A stretch of DNA of 64,000 nt from JAEZPW01 sp035629075 (GTDB lineage Bacteria > Acidobacteriota > Terriglobia > Terriglobales > Acidobacteriaceae): assembly GCA_035629075.1 (NCBI GenBank), contig DASPIK010000068.1, positions 1 through 64,000 on the forward strand. Direction: 5' to 3'. Shown in pieces: positions 51,487 through 59,889 of the stretch; position 1 is the stretch's first letter; each line of letters starts with the position of its first letter. The notes under the pieces were generated by a model, which made no database searches, had not been told where the DNA came from, and was given only the letters and a program-made list of their open reading frames with translations. The position numbers and the translations under genes were made by a program.

Positions 51487-54400
51487 TCGTGGGTCTCCGT
51501 GGAAAGTTGTGTGCCGCCGGACAGCAAGCCGAGATCCTGAGCGGCTGAAACGATCGCGGCTGCGGCGGGAGCCGCGAAGTCGCCACCGTACTGGCCGTTT
51601 TCGATCAGCACAGCAAAGGCGATTTTGCCGCGAACCCCTGTGCCGCCATAAGGGGCGTAGCCGATGAACCAAGCGTGAGATGGTGCGTTCGCCAACTCGG
51701 CAGTCCCGGTTTTGCCGGCGATCGGCACCGGTGCACCGGAGGCGCGACGTCCAGTGCCTTGGGTGACCACCTCGCGCATGAATCGCCCGATCATTGCCGC
51801 GCTTGCTTCCGGCAGTACAGGCTGCGGAGCGTTCGTTCGTGCGTTGGATTCGTCCGTCACCCAGCGGCCGAACGGCATCGTGCCCCCGTTTGCGACTGTG
51901 GCCGCAACTCGCGCCATCTGGAAAGGTGTAGCGACTACCTGCCCCTGACCATAAGAGGACTGCGGCAGTGATCTTCCGAGTTGTGCGGCAGTGTTAGGCG
52001 CGGCCACAGAAATGCCCAGTTGAGAAGCAGTGGCGAACAGATTCTCGGCACCGACCTGATATGTGCCCAACTGCGCGAACCATGCGTTGCAGGAAACGGT
52101 GACGGCCCGCTCCATCTCTATGGTCCCGTGCGGAGTGTGATCACGAACGTCGTCGCGAATGGGTCGACCGTGACCGCGAACGAAATTCCCAACTCTGCCT
52201 CCCGGAAGACGTATGCAGGCATAGGTGTTGCGATACGATTCCGGATTTCCACGCAGTGAAGCCATCGCCGTCACGATCTTGAACGTCGATCCGGGAGGAT
52301 AGAGGCCATACCGTGCGCGGTCGAGTAACGGGTTGTCGGGCGCCTGGTCAGCCGCAATTTCGCCTGCCACGTCTGAGGGCGGCAAGGGAAGACTGACTGA
52401 GGCCAACAGGTCGCCCGTCTCTGAGTCGAGTACGACGGCTGCGCCCTTCGTCTTCCCGGCTTGTTGCAACTGCTGCAGCAGTATCGCTGCCGTGCGGATC
52501 TGAAGTCGGGCGTCGATCGACATGTGGACATCGCGCGGACGGTCGAGAACGCGGCGTACCGCGGGGTGGTTGGGCTGATTTCGATGGCGCAGCAGGGGAA
52601 CCAGTTCCCGATAGTCGTAGCGTACAATCCGCTCCGTTTTCCCGGTGCGCGGGTCCTGCGCTTCCACGATTAAGGCACGGTCGTCGTAGCCGCGCAGACG
52701 AGTGGCCGAGTCGCGCTCCTGCAGTGAGCTGTTGGTCGCTCCCCACCGCATTCGCGTGCGTACGTCGCCAAGCAAAGTGAACATCAGGCCTCCGAACGGA
52801 TAACAGCGAGTGTCGGTTTTTGGGCAGGCCTGATCGATGTTGATCCCGAGCTTTTCGTAATCGGGGCGGTGCTTCTGGAGCAGGTCCCGGTTGCTGGTCG
52901 CGAGCGGGATTCCATTGCGATCGTATATGTCCCCCATAGGAATTTCGCGCATGATCTGCTGAAAGCGCGGATTGTACTGGAACCGTCGTACGCCATCGGC
53001 TTGCACCACCAGCGCTCCCCTACCCATCATGGGCGTGCTCACGAATAGTTGCACGTACATTGCTTTCGCCACCACCAACGTGCCAACGCAAGCCAACACG
53101 ATGCCGATTGCCCGAATTGGCAATCGGAAAGGCTGAGTGCGCCCACTGGGGCCGCCACGCGCGGAAATGGCGAGTAGTATGCCGACAGCAACGAAATTCG
53201 CCAACAGTGCGGTGCGGCCATAACTCAGGAAGGGAGTGACGATGCCGGCAAGAGGCAGTACTCCCAACGCGCCCGCGGCGATGAACAACACCTGGAGCGC
53301 AAGCGAGAGCGTCAGTCCGGTGGCGAGGAAGAATTCATAATCGGTGCGCGCTCGCTCGGCGATGCGCAGACCACGGTGAACAAGCGCAACGAACAGACCA
53401 GCAACGACCAGGAACCCCAACAATCCAAACTCTTCGCCCAGCGCAGAGAAAACGAGATCAGTGTGCGCCGCTGGTACGAGTTGCGGATCTCCAAGACCCA
53501 GGCCGCTTCCGAAAACTCCGCCGGTAGCGAACGCCCACAAGGATTGCGCGAGTTGATCGCCGCCGCGCGCCACGTTGTCCCACGGCGAAACCCACATGCG
53601 CACGCGCTCGGCAACCCTGTCCGGAAAGCCTATTGCGTATCCGGCCGCGAAGCCTGCGACGATAGTGGCAAGCCCGGCGACAGTTGCGAAAGCGCCGTTT
53701 CGTGCAATCGCGTATAGCGCAAAGAACAGGCACGCGAAGACGAGCGCCGGTCCCAAGTCCTTTTGTAGGAAGAAGAAGATCAATGAAAGTGCCACGCACA
53801 CAAAGGCCGGAAGCGCGTATTCCAAACGCGGCAGGTTCACGAATCGCGTGATTCGTGCAAGTGCGGGTCGCGTCTCTTGAACATTCCGAAGGATCTCCCA
53901 ATTTCGCGCGAAGTAGCCAGCCAGGAAGAAAATCAGCAGCAAACGGATGAGTTCTACCGGCTGAAAGCCGAAGAGGTTTACCTTGGCATCGCTCGTACCC
54001 GGCCCGTATCCGAATACGATCAGCAGCACGGAAAGCGCGAAACTGCCGAGCAGCGGAACGAAGCTGAATCGAGAGAACAGGCGATCGTAGTCCAGCACGC
54101 TTGCCAGTGCCAACAGCACGCACCCGCCGAAAACGCCCTGGGCGAAATAGATGAAGATCATCGTGTCGCGTAGCGGGTCTCGCAAGCTCACCATCAGGAT
54201 GAGACCGATTCCGGACAGCAGCAGAACAGCCGGGAGCAGCGAACGATCACCCGTGAACCCACGGAGCCTCCACCAGATGTGGACCAAAACAAAGCCGACG
54301 AAGAAAACGATCGACCAGAGCAAAAGGTTGCGGGTGAATACCGCTGGACGGCGCACCACAAAAAAAGGCTTCAACACGCGGAACTCGTCGCGTGTCAATA

Positions 54401-54824
54401 TGGGGAGTGAATCGCGCTGCGTCGCCTCGAACCTTTTTCGTAACTCGGCAGCGCCACGTAATCGGCGTACTTCGGTTCGCGTCACTTCTATGGTTGCGAT
54501 CGCCCCGGTATTAGGAAGTGAACCCGCGGACGCATATATCTTGCGCGCGGCAAGTTCCCGGCTAGCGCCATCCGGCAAGACCGTCAAGAAGGGCAAAAGG
54601 TCGTTGCGTGACGCGAGATCGTTGAGGTTGAGCAGTCGCTTCGCTTCGAGTTGAAGACCGGTCTCCGCGAAGCTGTTGGCTTTCGCTCTATAGACGAGCA
54701 CCAAGCCGACGGCGATCACCGCCGAGAAGATGGTGAGCCACAGCAGTTCAGCGCCGCGGCGGGCGGGCTTGTGATAGCGCGGAGCCGTGACGCGCTCCGC
54801 TGCCCGGCTGCGGGTCAGAACCAT
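51483..54824 (-). CDS. Fused SEDS glycosyltransferase (FtsW/RodA) and class B penicillin-binding protein
   Basis: An 1113-residue inner-membrane protein that would polymerise peptidoglycan glycan strands and crosslink them in a single chain. Residues about 165-555 are the SEDS domain with about ten helices, conserved Asp356 (QKDLGPA), HTDLVFSALGEEFG at 454-467 and PFLSYGRTALLAN at 531-543. A further helix (about 570-592) leads to the transpeptidase at about 600-1110 with SxxK (Ser846-Lys849, STFK), SCN 911-913 and KTGT 1038-1041. All three motifs are intact. Residues 1-165 hold an extra helix and a soluble domain not found in plain RodA. In actinobacteria rodA and pbpA are separate adjacent genes; here they are one. 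It overlaps the kinase gene by ten bases. Confidence 0.93.
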   Translation of the reverse strand: MVLTRSRAAERVTAPRYHKPARRGAELLWLTIFSAVIAVGLVLVYRAKANSFAETGLQLEAKRLLNLNDLASRNDLLPFLTVLPDGASRELAARKIYASAGSLPNTGAIATIEVTRTEVRRLRGAAELRKRFEATQRDSLPILTRDEFRVLKPFFVVRRPAVFTRNLLLWSIVFFVGFVLVHIWWRLRGFTGDRSLLPAVLLLSGIGLILMVSLRDPLRDTMIFIYFAQGVFGGCVLLALASVLDYDRLFSRFSFVPLLGSFALSVLLIVFGYGPGTSDAKVNLFGFQPVELIRLLLIFFLAGYFARNWEILRNVQETRPALARITRFVNLPRLEYALPAFVCVALSLIFFFLQKDLGPALVFACLFFALYAIARNGAFATVAGLATIVAGFAAGYAIGFPDRVAERVRMWVSPWDNVARGGDQLAQSLWAFATGGVFGSGLGLGDPQLVPAAHTDLVFSALGEEFGLLGFLVVAGLFVALVHRGLRIAERARTDYEFFLATGLTLSLALQVLFIAAGALGVLPLAGIVTPFLSYGRTALLANFVAVGILLAISARGGPSGRTQPFRLPIRAIGIVLACVGTLVVAKAMYVQLFVSTPMMGRGALVVQADGVRRFQYNPRFQQIMREIPMGDIYDRNGIPLATSNRDLLQKHRPDYEKLGINIDQACPKTDTRCYPFGGLMFTLLGDVRTRMRWGATNSSLQERDSATRLRGYDDRALIVEAQDPRTGKTERIVRYDYRELVPLLRHRNQPNHPAVRRVLDRPRDVHMSIDARLQIRTAAILLQQLQQAGKTKGAAVVLDSETGDLLASVSLPLPPSDVAGEIAADQAPDNPLLDRARYGLYPPGSTFKIVTAMASLRGNPESYRNTYACIRLPGGRVGNFVRGHGRPIRDDVRDHTPHGTIEMERAVTVSCNAWFAQLGTYQVGAENLFATASQLGISVAAPNTAAQLGRSLPQSSYGQGQVVATPFQMARVAATVANGGTMPFGRWVTDESNARTNAPQPVLPEASAAMIGRFMREVVTQGTGRRASGAPVPIAGKTGTAELANAPSHAWFIGYAPYGGTGVRGKIAFAVLIENGQYGGDFAAPAAAAIVSAAQDLGLLSGGTQLSTETHE

Positions 54825-56689
54825 GGAAATCCCCCGTCGAGCTTGTCAATCCGTTGCTTCACCCGATCCAGCTTTTCCTGGACACGAACGACGTTCGCGC
54901 TCGCATTAGCATACGGAGCGATGCCTTGGTAAAGTTCCAGGGCGCGCTCGTAATCTTCCGCACTTTTCTCGAGCATGTCCTTCTCTTGCGGAAGTCCGGT
55001 CAGGCTGCGGGAGTCGGACCACAGGCGATCAGCACGGTCGCGATAGCCATCGGCCAGTTGGCTTTTCTCCCGACTTCCCAATTCGTAGCCGTGTTTCTCG
55101 GCGTTGCGCAAAGCTACATCGGCCTTCTCGACATCTTTCAATCCGTAAATATAGGTGCGCGCGAGTCCAAGGTCGGGATCTGGAGACTTGCGCAGCAATT
55201 GCGCTGCTTGCCGGAACTTTTCAACGGCTTCGGTCAACTGCGCGGTATTGCGGCGTGACACTCCTCTGATGCGCGCCAAATGGCCTTCGCAAAGCCGAAG
55301 TTCACCGCGAATTTTGTCGTTATCCGGGTCGAGCTCGAGCGCGTGTGCGAGCGCTCGGCGTGCGCGGTCCCAGTCCCTTTCATAGACCGGCTGCGCATCA
55401 TTGTTTCGGTAAGCCATGATGACTCGTTCAGCCGCAGCTTCCAATTCGTTCCGCACCTTTCGACGGGCGTCGTAGAGCAGGATCGACCCCGGAGTGCCTT
55501 TTGCGACTTTCTGCCATTCCCTCCAGATCTGGTCCGGATCGGCAACGCTCTCCGCATTGATTCGCTGCACAAGATCGCGCCCACGGCTCCATTTCAAGTA
55601 GCCGGTTGTGACCTCGTACAGCATGTAAACAGCGAAGAGCAAAACAACCCCGAGAAACAAGCGCCCCATGCCGATGTTCAACCTTGGGCGGTGTGGGGCA
55701 ACTCGTGTCTCTCGTGCTGGAGGAGCGGCAGTACCGCGAGCCTTGGGCTTGACCGTTCGGCGTGTCTCGTCGCTAGCTTCGGCAGGCCGGACCGTTCGCC
55801 TTGTGGCGTCGGCATCAGCTTCGAGCATCGCTTTCACGGGGCCGCCGTTCTGAAACGAAATAAGGTCCTGCCTAAGTTCGTGTGCGGAGGAGTAGCGGCG
55901 CTTCGCGTCGGGCGCGAGCGCCTTCGCGATGATCTCTCGTAAAGGCAGCGGACAGGATTCCGGCAGTGGCGTGAACGGCGCGTGTGAACGGATCAGGTGT
56001 TCCAGCCGGTGTGTGTTTTCTGCCTGGTACGGCTGGCGACCCGAAACCATCTCGTACAGCAGCACTCCGATCGACCACAAATCCGAGTGAGCGTCCACAT
56101 CGCCCGTATCCAACCGTTCGGGAGATGCGTACGGAACACTCCCGAATTCATTGCGGGTCAGGCGTCGGGAAAGCGAAAGCGCCTTCGCAATGCCGAAATC
56201 GATGACGCGCACGCGGCGTTCCGAATCGATGCGGATGTTGCGCGGCTTCACGTCGCCGTGCACGATCCCGTGGAACTCCTTGCCATCGATGCTTACGTCC
56301 AGAGTGTGCGCGTTCTCCAGCGTGAGACATATATCGGCGGCGATGCTGGCGGCCTGCTCCGGTGGGATCGGCCCACGCTGCATCACCTCGGCCAAATCCT
56401 CGCCTGCGATGTACTCCATGGAAATGTAGAAGTAGCCGTCCAGGTCGCCCCAGTTGTGGATGCGTACGACGTGCGGATCTTTTTCCGCCAGGTATTTCTG
56501 CAGCAGTGACCCACGCCTCTCTGCCGCGATCGACTCCTGCGTGTCGATGTCGGTTCCGTGCTCGATGAGTTTGAGAGCGACAGCTTCTCCCCTAGCGGTA
56601 TCGCGTGCCAGATACACGTCTGCCATGCCGCCGCGCCCGAGTTTGCGCACGATCTCGAAAAATCCGAGTCTCCGATTGAGCGGTTCCAC
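54815..56689 (-). CDS. Membrane Ser/Thr protein kinase, PknB-like
   Basis: A 624-residue kinase. The catalytic domain (about 8-280) has the glycine loop KLGRGGMADVYLA, Lys40, the catalytic loop HGDVKPRN (Asp146, Asn151), DFG 164-166 and SPE 189-191; it is of the Arg-lacking HGD type (non-RD), so activation-loop control may differ. The juxtamembrane linker carries the motif TRRTV twice (296-300 and 309-313). One membrane helix at 341-362 is followed by a periplasmic part (about 370-624) of TPR-like helices instead of PASTA repeats. The start is GTG 56689, two bases after the phosphatase stop; its 3' end overlaps the FtsW-PBP gene. Confidence 0.93.
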   Translation of the reverse strand: MEPLNRRLGFFEIVRKLGRGGMADVYLARDTARGEAVALKLIEHGTDIDTQESIAAERRGSLLQKYLAEKDPHVVRIHNWGDLDGYFYISMEYIAGEDLAEVMQRGPIPPEQAASIAADICLTLENAHTLDVSIDGKEFHGIVHGDVKPRNIRIDSERRVRVIDFGIAKALSLSRRLTRNEFGSVPYASPERLDTGDVDAHSDLWSIGVLLYEMVSGRQPYQAENTHRLEHLIRSHAPFTPLPESCPLPLREIIAKALAPDAKRRYSSAHELRQDLISFQNGGPVKAMLEADADATRRTVRPAEASDETRRTVKPKARGTAAPPARETRVAPHRPRLNIGMGRLFLGVVLLFAVYMLYEVTTGYLKWSRGRDLVQRINAESVADPDQIWREWQKVAKGTPGSILLYDARRKVRNELEAAAERVIMAYRNNDAQPVYERDWDRARRALAHALELDPDNDKIRGELRLCEGHLARIRGVSRRNTAQLTEAVEKFRQAAQLLRKSPDPDLGLARTYIYGLKDVEKADVALRNAEKHGYELGSREKSQLADGYRDRADRLWSDSRSLTGLPQEKDMLEKSAEDYERALELYQGIAPYANASANVVRVQEKLDRVKQRIDKLDGGFPWF

Positions 56690-56691
56690 AG

Positions 56692-58251
56692 CTACCGGCG
56701 CGGCCTCCCGTTAGAGACTTCCGGCGATTGCGTCACGGTTCGTTTCTCCAGGAACAGGTTGTCGTTTCCGATGGCATGCATATTCCCGCTGGCGGGCAGA
56801 GAGACCGCACCGGCGCCATTGCCTGCGAAGACATTGCCCCGCAATATCGGTGCAGCGTCGCTCATTACCGAAATGCCGGGTCGAGGCTGCCCAGAGCCGC
56901 GTCCGTTCCTGGTGATCACGTTGTGCTCGATGCGCGGTTCCGCAGGAGCCTCGACGATGATTCCCTGGTAAATGCAATCGTGAATGGAGTTGGCTCGCAC
57001 GAGCGGACGGCTGGCGCCGCGAATCTCAATTCCGGCCTGCGCCGAGGCGATCTCGTTGTCCTCCACATCGATGCTCGAGTCTGCGATGAGCAGCCCCAGC
57101 GTGGCGGGAGCTTCCGAGCTGGGAACGATTCGGAAACCCTTCAACCCGCCCGATTGCAGGCGTTCGGCTATGACGGCGATGGCCGGGCGAACACCGGGAC
57201 TAGCGCGCAGTACCGCCTCACGCGGCCGAACGCTTTTCAGCAGGACACCATCTTTGAGTCTTACCTGCTCGGAATACTCACCCGGAAGCACCTCGACAGT
57301 GTCGCCTGCTTCTGCCTGTGCAAGGGCACTGGAGATGCTGGAAAACGGCGCCCCTGCACCGACGGTCAGCGTTCGCGGCCCTTCGGTCACAGGCTTCGGG
57401 GTTGGGCGCAGGAACCAGACCAGCGCTGCCGCCAGGATTGCGCCATACACAAACATGGCGGGGCGGCTAAGCAGCGCCGAAGTCACCGGCGACTGGTTCG
57501 CACCACGTTGGGCGAACCGTTCGCCTTCCACCAGCAACGCCGTCACGTTGTCCTTACCTCCGGCGAGATTGGCTGCGGCGATGAGTTCACGGACTGCAGT
57601 TCGAGGGTCGCCGGCATTGCGTTCGACGATGTGACGGATTTCAGCCGAGGGAACCTGATCGCTTAATCCATCGCTGCACAAGACGATGGCACTGTCGCGT
57701 TCGAACGGCGCGCGCGCGATCTCAACGAAGTCGGCGTCCTCCGGAGTGTGCATCTCTGACCCGACATCTCGAAATACTTCGTTGCGGCGTGGATGCCGCA
57801 TGGCTTCGAGTTCCGAAAGTTCGCGGGTGTCCTCGCGCTCTCCTACCGGTGAGTGGTCGTGTGTGAGTTTGTCGATCGTGCTCTTGCGTATCTTGTATAG
57901 CCGCGAATCGCCAACGTGGCCGATAGTGACTACACCGTCCTCAATGATGGCGGCCGTGAGAACGCAGGCCATCCCATTCCATTCCTGGCGGGTTGCCGCC
58001 AGCCGCACGATTTCATTGTTGGCTACTGCGATAGCTTCTCTGAGCCGTTCTTCAGGCGTGCCGGTCTTGCGCTCCAGCCTTGACCGGATCATCTTGACAG
58101 CGATTTCGGCGGCCTGTTCGCCCGCGGCCTGGCCTCCGACTCCATCGACGACCAGGAAAATTCCGCGCTCGGGGTCGCAATGCACGCGATCTTCATTGTT
58201 CGTGCGGACCCGCCCCGGATCGCTAGCGGCGGCGCACCTCAGTTTCATCAT
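56692..58251 (-). CDS. PP2C-type phosphatase with external beta-helix domain, PstP-like
   Basis: A 519-residue Ser/Thr phosphatase. Residues about 1-235 form a complete PP2C domain: RTNNEDRVHCDP, LVVDGVGGQAAGE, GHVGDSRLYKI, SDGLSDQVPS and GGKDNVTALLVEG, which supply the metal-binding aspartates. One membrane helix (about 257-277, MFVYGAILAAALVWFL) leads to an external part. It starts with a PbH1-like unit (APFSSISSALAQAEAGDTVE) and continues as parallel beta-helix repeats (SIDVEDNEIASAQAGIEI, LVRANSIHDCIYQGIIV, RIEHNVITRNG). Such helices bind polysaccharides in other proteins. ATG 58251 (or 58248) is coupled to the upstream microprotein, overlapping it by 29 bases. It should reverse the action of the kinase encoded next. 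Confidence 0.93.
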   Translation of the reverse strand: MMKLRCAAASDPGRVRTNNEDRVHCDPERGIFLVVDGVGGQAAGEQAAEIAVKMIRSRLERKTGTPEERLREAIAVANNEIVRLAATRQEWNGMACVLTAAIIEDGVVTIGHVGDSRLYKIRKSTIDKLTHDHSPVGEREDTRELSELEAMRHPRRNEVFRDVGSEMHTPEDADFVEIARAPFERDSAIVLCSDGLSDQVPSAEIRHIVERNAGDPRTAVRELIAAANLAGGKDNVTALLVEGERFAQRGANQSPVTSALLSRPAMFVYGAILAAALVWFLRPTPKPVTEGPRTLTVGAGAPFSSISSALAQAEAGDTVEVLPGEYSEQVRLKDGVLLKSVRPREAVLRASPGVRPAIAVIAERLQSGGLKGFRIVPSSEAPATLGLLIADSSIDVEDNEIASAQAGIEIRGASRPLVRANSIHDCIYQGIIVEAPAEPRIEHNVITRNGRGSGQPRPGISVMSDAAPILRGNVFAGNGAGAVSLPASGNMHAIGNDNLFLEKRTVTQSPEVSNGRPRR

Positions 58252-58339
58252 CTTGGAAAAGCCGCACAGCGATGAACGCGCTGGTCGCAAGCACCAGTAG
58301 TAACAGGTAAATTATTCGTGCCCACCATAGCGCGGTCAT
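58223..58339 (-). CDS. Membrane microprotein, 38 residues, overlapping the phosphatase gene
   Basis: A short frame of 38 codons. It begins MTALWWARIIYLLLLVLATS, a clear membrane helix, and ends with charged residues (RLFQDDETEVRRR). Its ATG at 58339 shares the A of the upstream stop codon (TGATG), and its last 29 bases overlap the phosphatase start in another register. The tight fit between two essential operon genes argues that it is translated. I do not know a family for it. It may be a small partner of the kinase, phosphatase or FtsW-PBP in the membrane. Lack of homology evidence keeps this tentative. Confidence 0.5.
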   Translation of the reverse strand: MTALWWARIIYLLLLVLATSAFIAVRLFQDDETEVRRR

Positions 58340-59181
58340 CACACAGCTTCGAAGTCCAGAAACACAACACCGGCAAGACCGATGCGAGCCCTGGGTGGCA
58401 GCGGGACCTCGAGATTTTTGTCTCGCTTTTCACCACCAACATATTCGATGCTGCTGGCAACCGGACTGCCATCAACGGTGCTGCCCAGCCGGCTGAGATC
58501 CTTGATGAAGAACTTTCCCGTGTCCGGGTCGCGGCGTAACCGGACATGCTCGCGGGAGACGTCGGGCAGGGTTTCCAGGCGCAGATCGGTCCAATAAGCC
58601 TGGCCTCCGCGTCCGATGACGATCTGGTTCTTCGCCATCCTGTACACCTGCGACCCGCGGTTGTCCTCGAACCGGATGATCGCGTAGATCTGCTGGCCGG
58701 GCGAGACCGGTTCATCGAACTTGCGAGTCGGACCTTCCACGCCCTGAATGCGCCGGGTCGCGATTCGCCTTGTCAGGCTGCCGGCGCCGAAATCAGGTCG
58801 CTGCGGCAAGGCCAGCTCAGATTCGATCAAAATATCGCCGGGCTGCGCGTCATCATCAGTGTTCTCGTGCAGTTCGATGTGCCAGCCGTGCTCGGGTGCA
58901 GTGACCTTCGGCAGGCTTTTGCGCGAACCGAGCCGGTCGAGAAATGAGGTCCGATTCAGCGCTGTGACCTCTTCATCGAGCGCGCGTTTGGCTTCTTCGA
59001 CTATGCGCGATTCGATGGCTCGCAGCCGCTCGGCGTCATCCGGGTGGAGATAAACGCGATAGATGGCCGGTGCCAAGGTGGTGTAGTGCAGCGGCTCAAC
59101 GCCTTCACGCATGTTGCGGACGACTTCCAAGATGATGTCCCCACCGCTGGCGACGGCGGGCTTCGTAGCAGAATGGTCCAT
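58339..59181 (-). CDS. FHA-domain protein, first gene of the kinase/cell-wall operon
   Basis: A 280-residue soluble protein. Residues about 15-85 are helical with LAPAIYRVYLHPDDAERLRA, as in the FhaA/DUF3662 N-terminal domain. The C-terminal 110 residues hold an FHA domain: NQIVIGRGGQAYWTDL, VSREHVRLRRDPDTG (SRxHxxL) and DLSRLGSTVDG (LxSxxGT), all phosphothreonine-contact positions present. ATG 59181 follows GGGCGGGG by four bases; an ATG at 59205 is possible. It begins the operon and its stop overlaps the next start. A phosphoprotein adaptor for the kinase downstream is the expected role. Confidence 0.85.
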   Translation of the reverse strand: MDHSATKPAVASGGDIILEVVRNMREGVEPLHYTTLAPAIYRVYLHPDDAERLRAIESRIVEEAKRALDEEVTALNRTSFLDRLGSRKSLPKVTAPEHGWHIELHENTDDDAQPGDILIESELALPQRPDFGAGSLTRRIATRRIQGVEGPTRKFDEPVSPGQQIYAIIRFEDNRGSQVYRMAKNQIVIGRGGQAYWTDLRLETLPDVSREHVRLRRDPDTGKFFIKDLSRLGSTVDGSPVASSIEYVGGEKRDKNLEVPLPPRARIGLAGVVFLDFEAV

Positions 59182-59235
59182 GATCCCCGCCCTAAGTGAT
59201 TTCATGATACTGGAAACTGTCGGCGATGAATTCCG

Positions 59236-59889
59236 TCAGGCAGCCAGTCTTTTTGCTATTTTTGCCGACAGCCAAGATTTCGCTGCGATTACGTCATCGT
59301 CACCCAGCTCGTGCCCGCCTTGGTGCCAGAACATGGAAACGTCTGCTCCTCCGCTCTCAAGAATCCCTGCAAGCTGTTCGGTCTGATCGCGTGGAACGAT
59401 TGCGTCCCGCACGCCTGCTGCGATGAACACCGAGAGGTCGCTGAACTTTGGGATGAGATCCGGCGTAAAGGGAACCATCGCTCGGAAGAGCACGCCTGCC
59501 GCCAGATATTGCGGGTAGAGCAACATCAGGCTTGCAGCGATGTTGGCCCCGTTCGAGTAGCCTACCGCAATCAAATGCCGCTTAGTGAAAGCGTACCGCT
59601 CACCTGCCGCATCGATGAACTGAGCTAATTCATTCGTTCGTGCCTTCAAATCATCAACATCAAAGACGCCCTCGGCGAACCTGCGGAAGAACCGGGGCAT
59701 GCCATTCTCCAACACCTTTCCACGAACTCCCAATAGAGCGGCGTCGGGCCAGAGTTCTCTCCCAAGTGGCAGAAGGTCGCGCTCATCACCGCCGGTGCCG
59801 TGCAGAAGCAAGAGAGTAACGGGCTCAGGTACAGCCTTCTCGGCAGGCACATAGATGTGCACGAACCCCAGGTCGTCAGGCGGCTTCAT
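59236..59889 (-). CDS. Carboxylesterase, MhqD/YpfH-like alpha/beta hydrolase
   Basis: A 217-residue cytoplasmic serine hydrolase. The oxyanion loop LLLLHGTGGDERDLLPLG, nucleophile Ser in AVGYSNGANIAASLML (GxSxG), acid Asp in FIAAGVRDAIVP and His in HQGGHELGDDDV form the triad. It matches MhqD-type esterases, which in Bacillus are co-regulated with the MhqO dioxygenase upon exposure to quinones. GGAGG is nine bases before ATG 59889, and the gene overlaps the upstream dioxygenase gene by 14 bases. It is the terminal gene of this pair, upstream of the FHA gene on the same strand, with 54 bases between. Confidence 0.9.
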   Translation of the reverse strand: MKPPDDLGFVHIYVPAEKAVPEPVTLLLLHGTGGDERDLLPLGRELWPDAALLGVRGKVLENGMPRFFRRFAEGVFDVDDLKARTNELAQFIDAAGERYAFTKRHLIAVGYSNGANIAASLMLLYPQYLAAGVLFRAMVPFTPDLIPKFSDLSVFIAAGVRDAIVPRDQTEQLAGILESGGADVSMFWHQGGHELGDDDVIAAKSWLSAKIAKRLAA

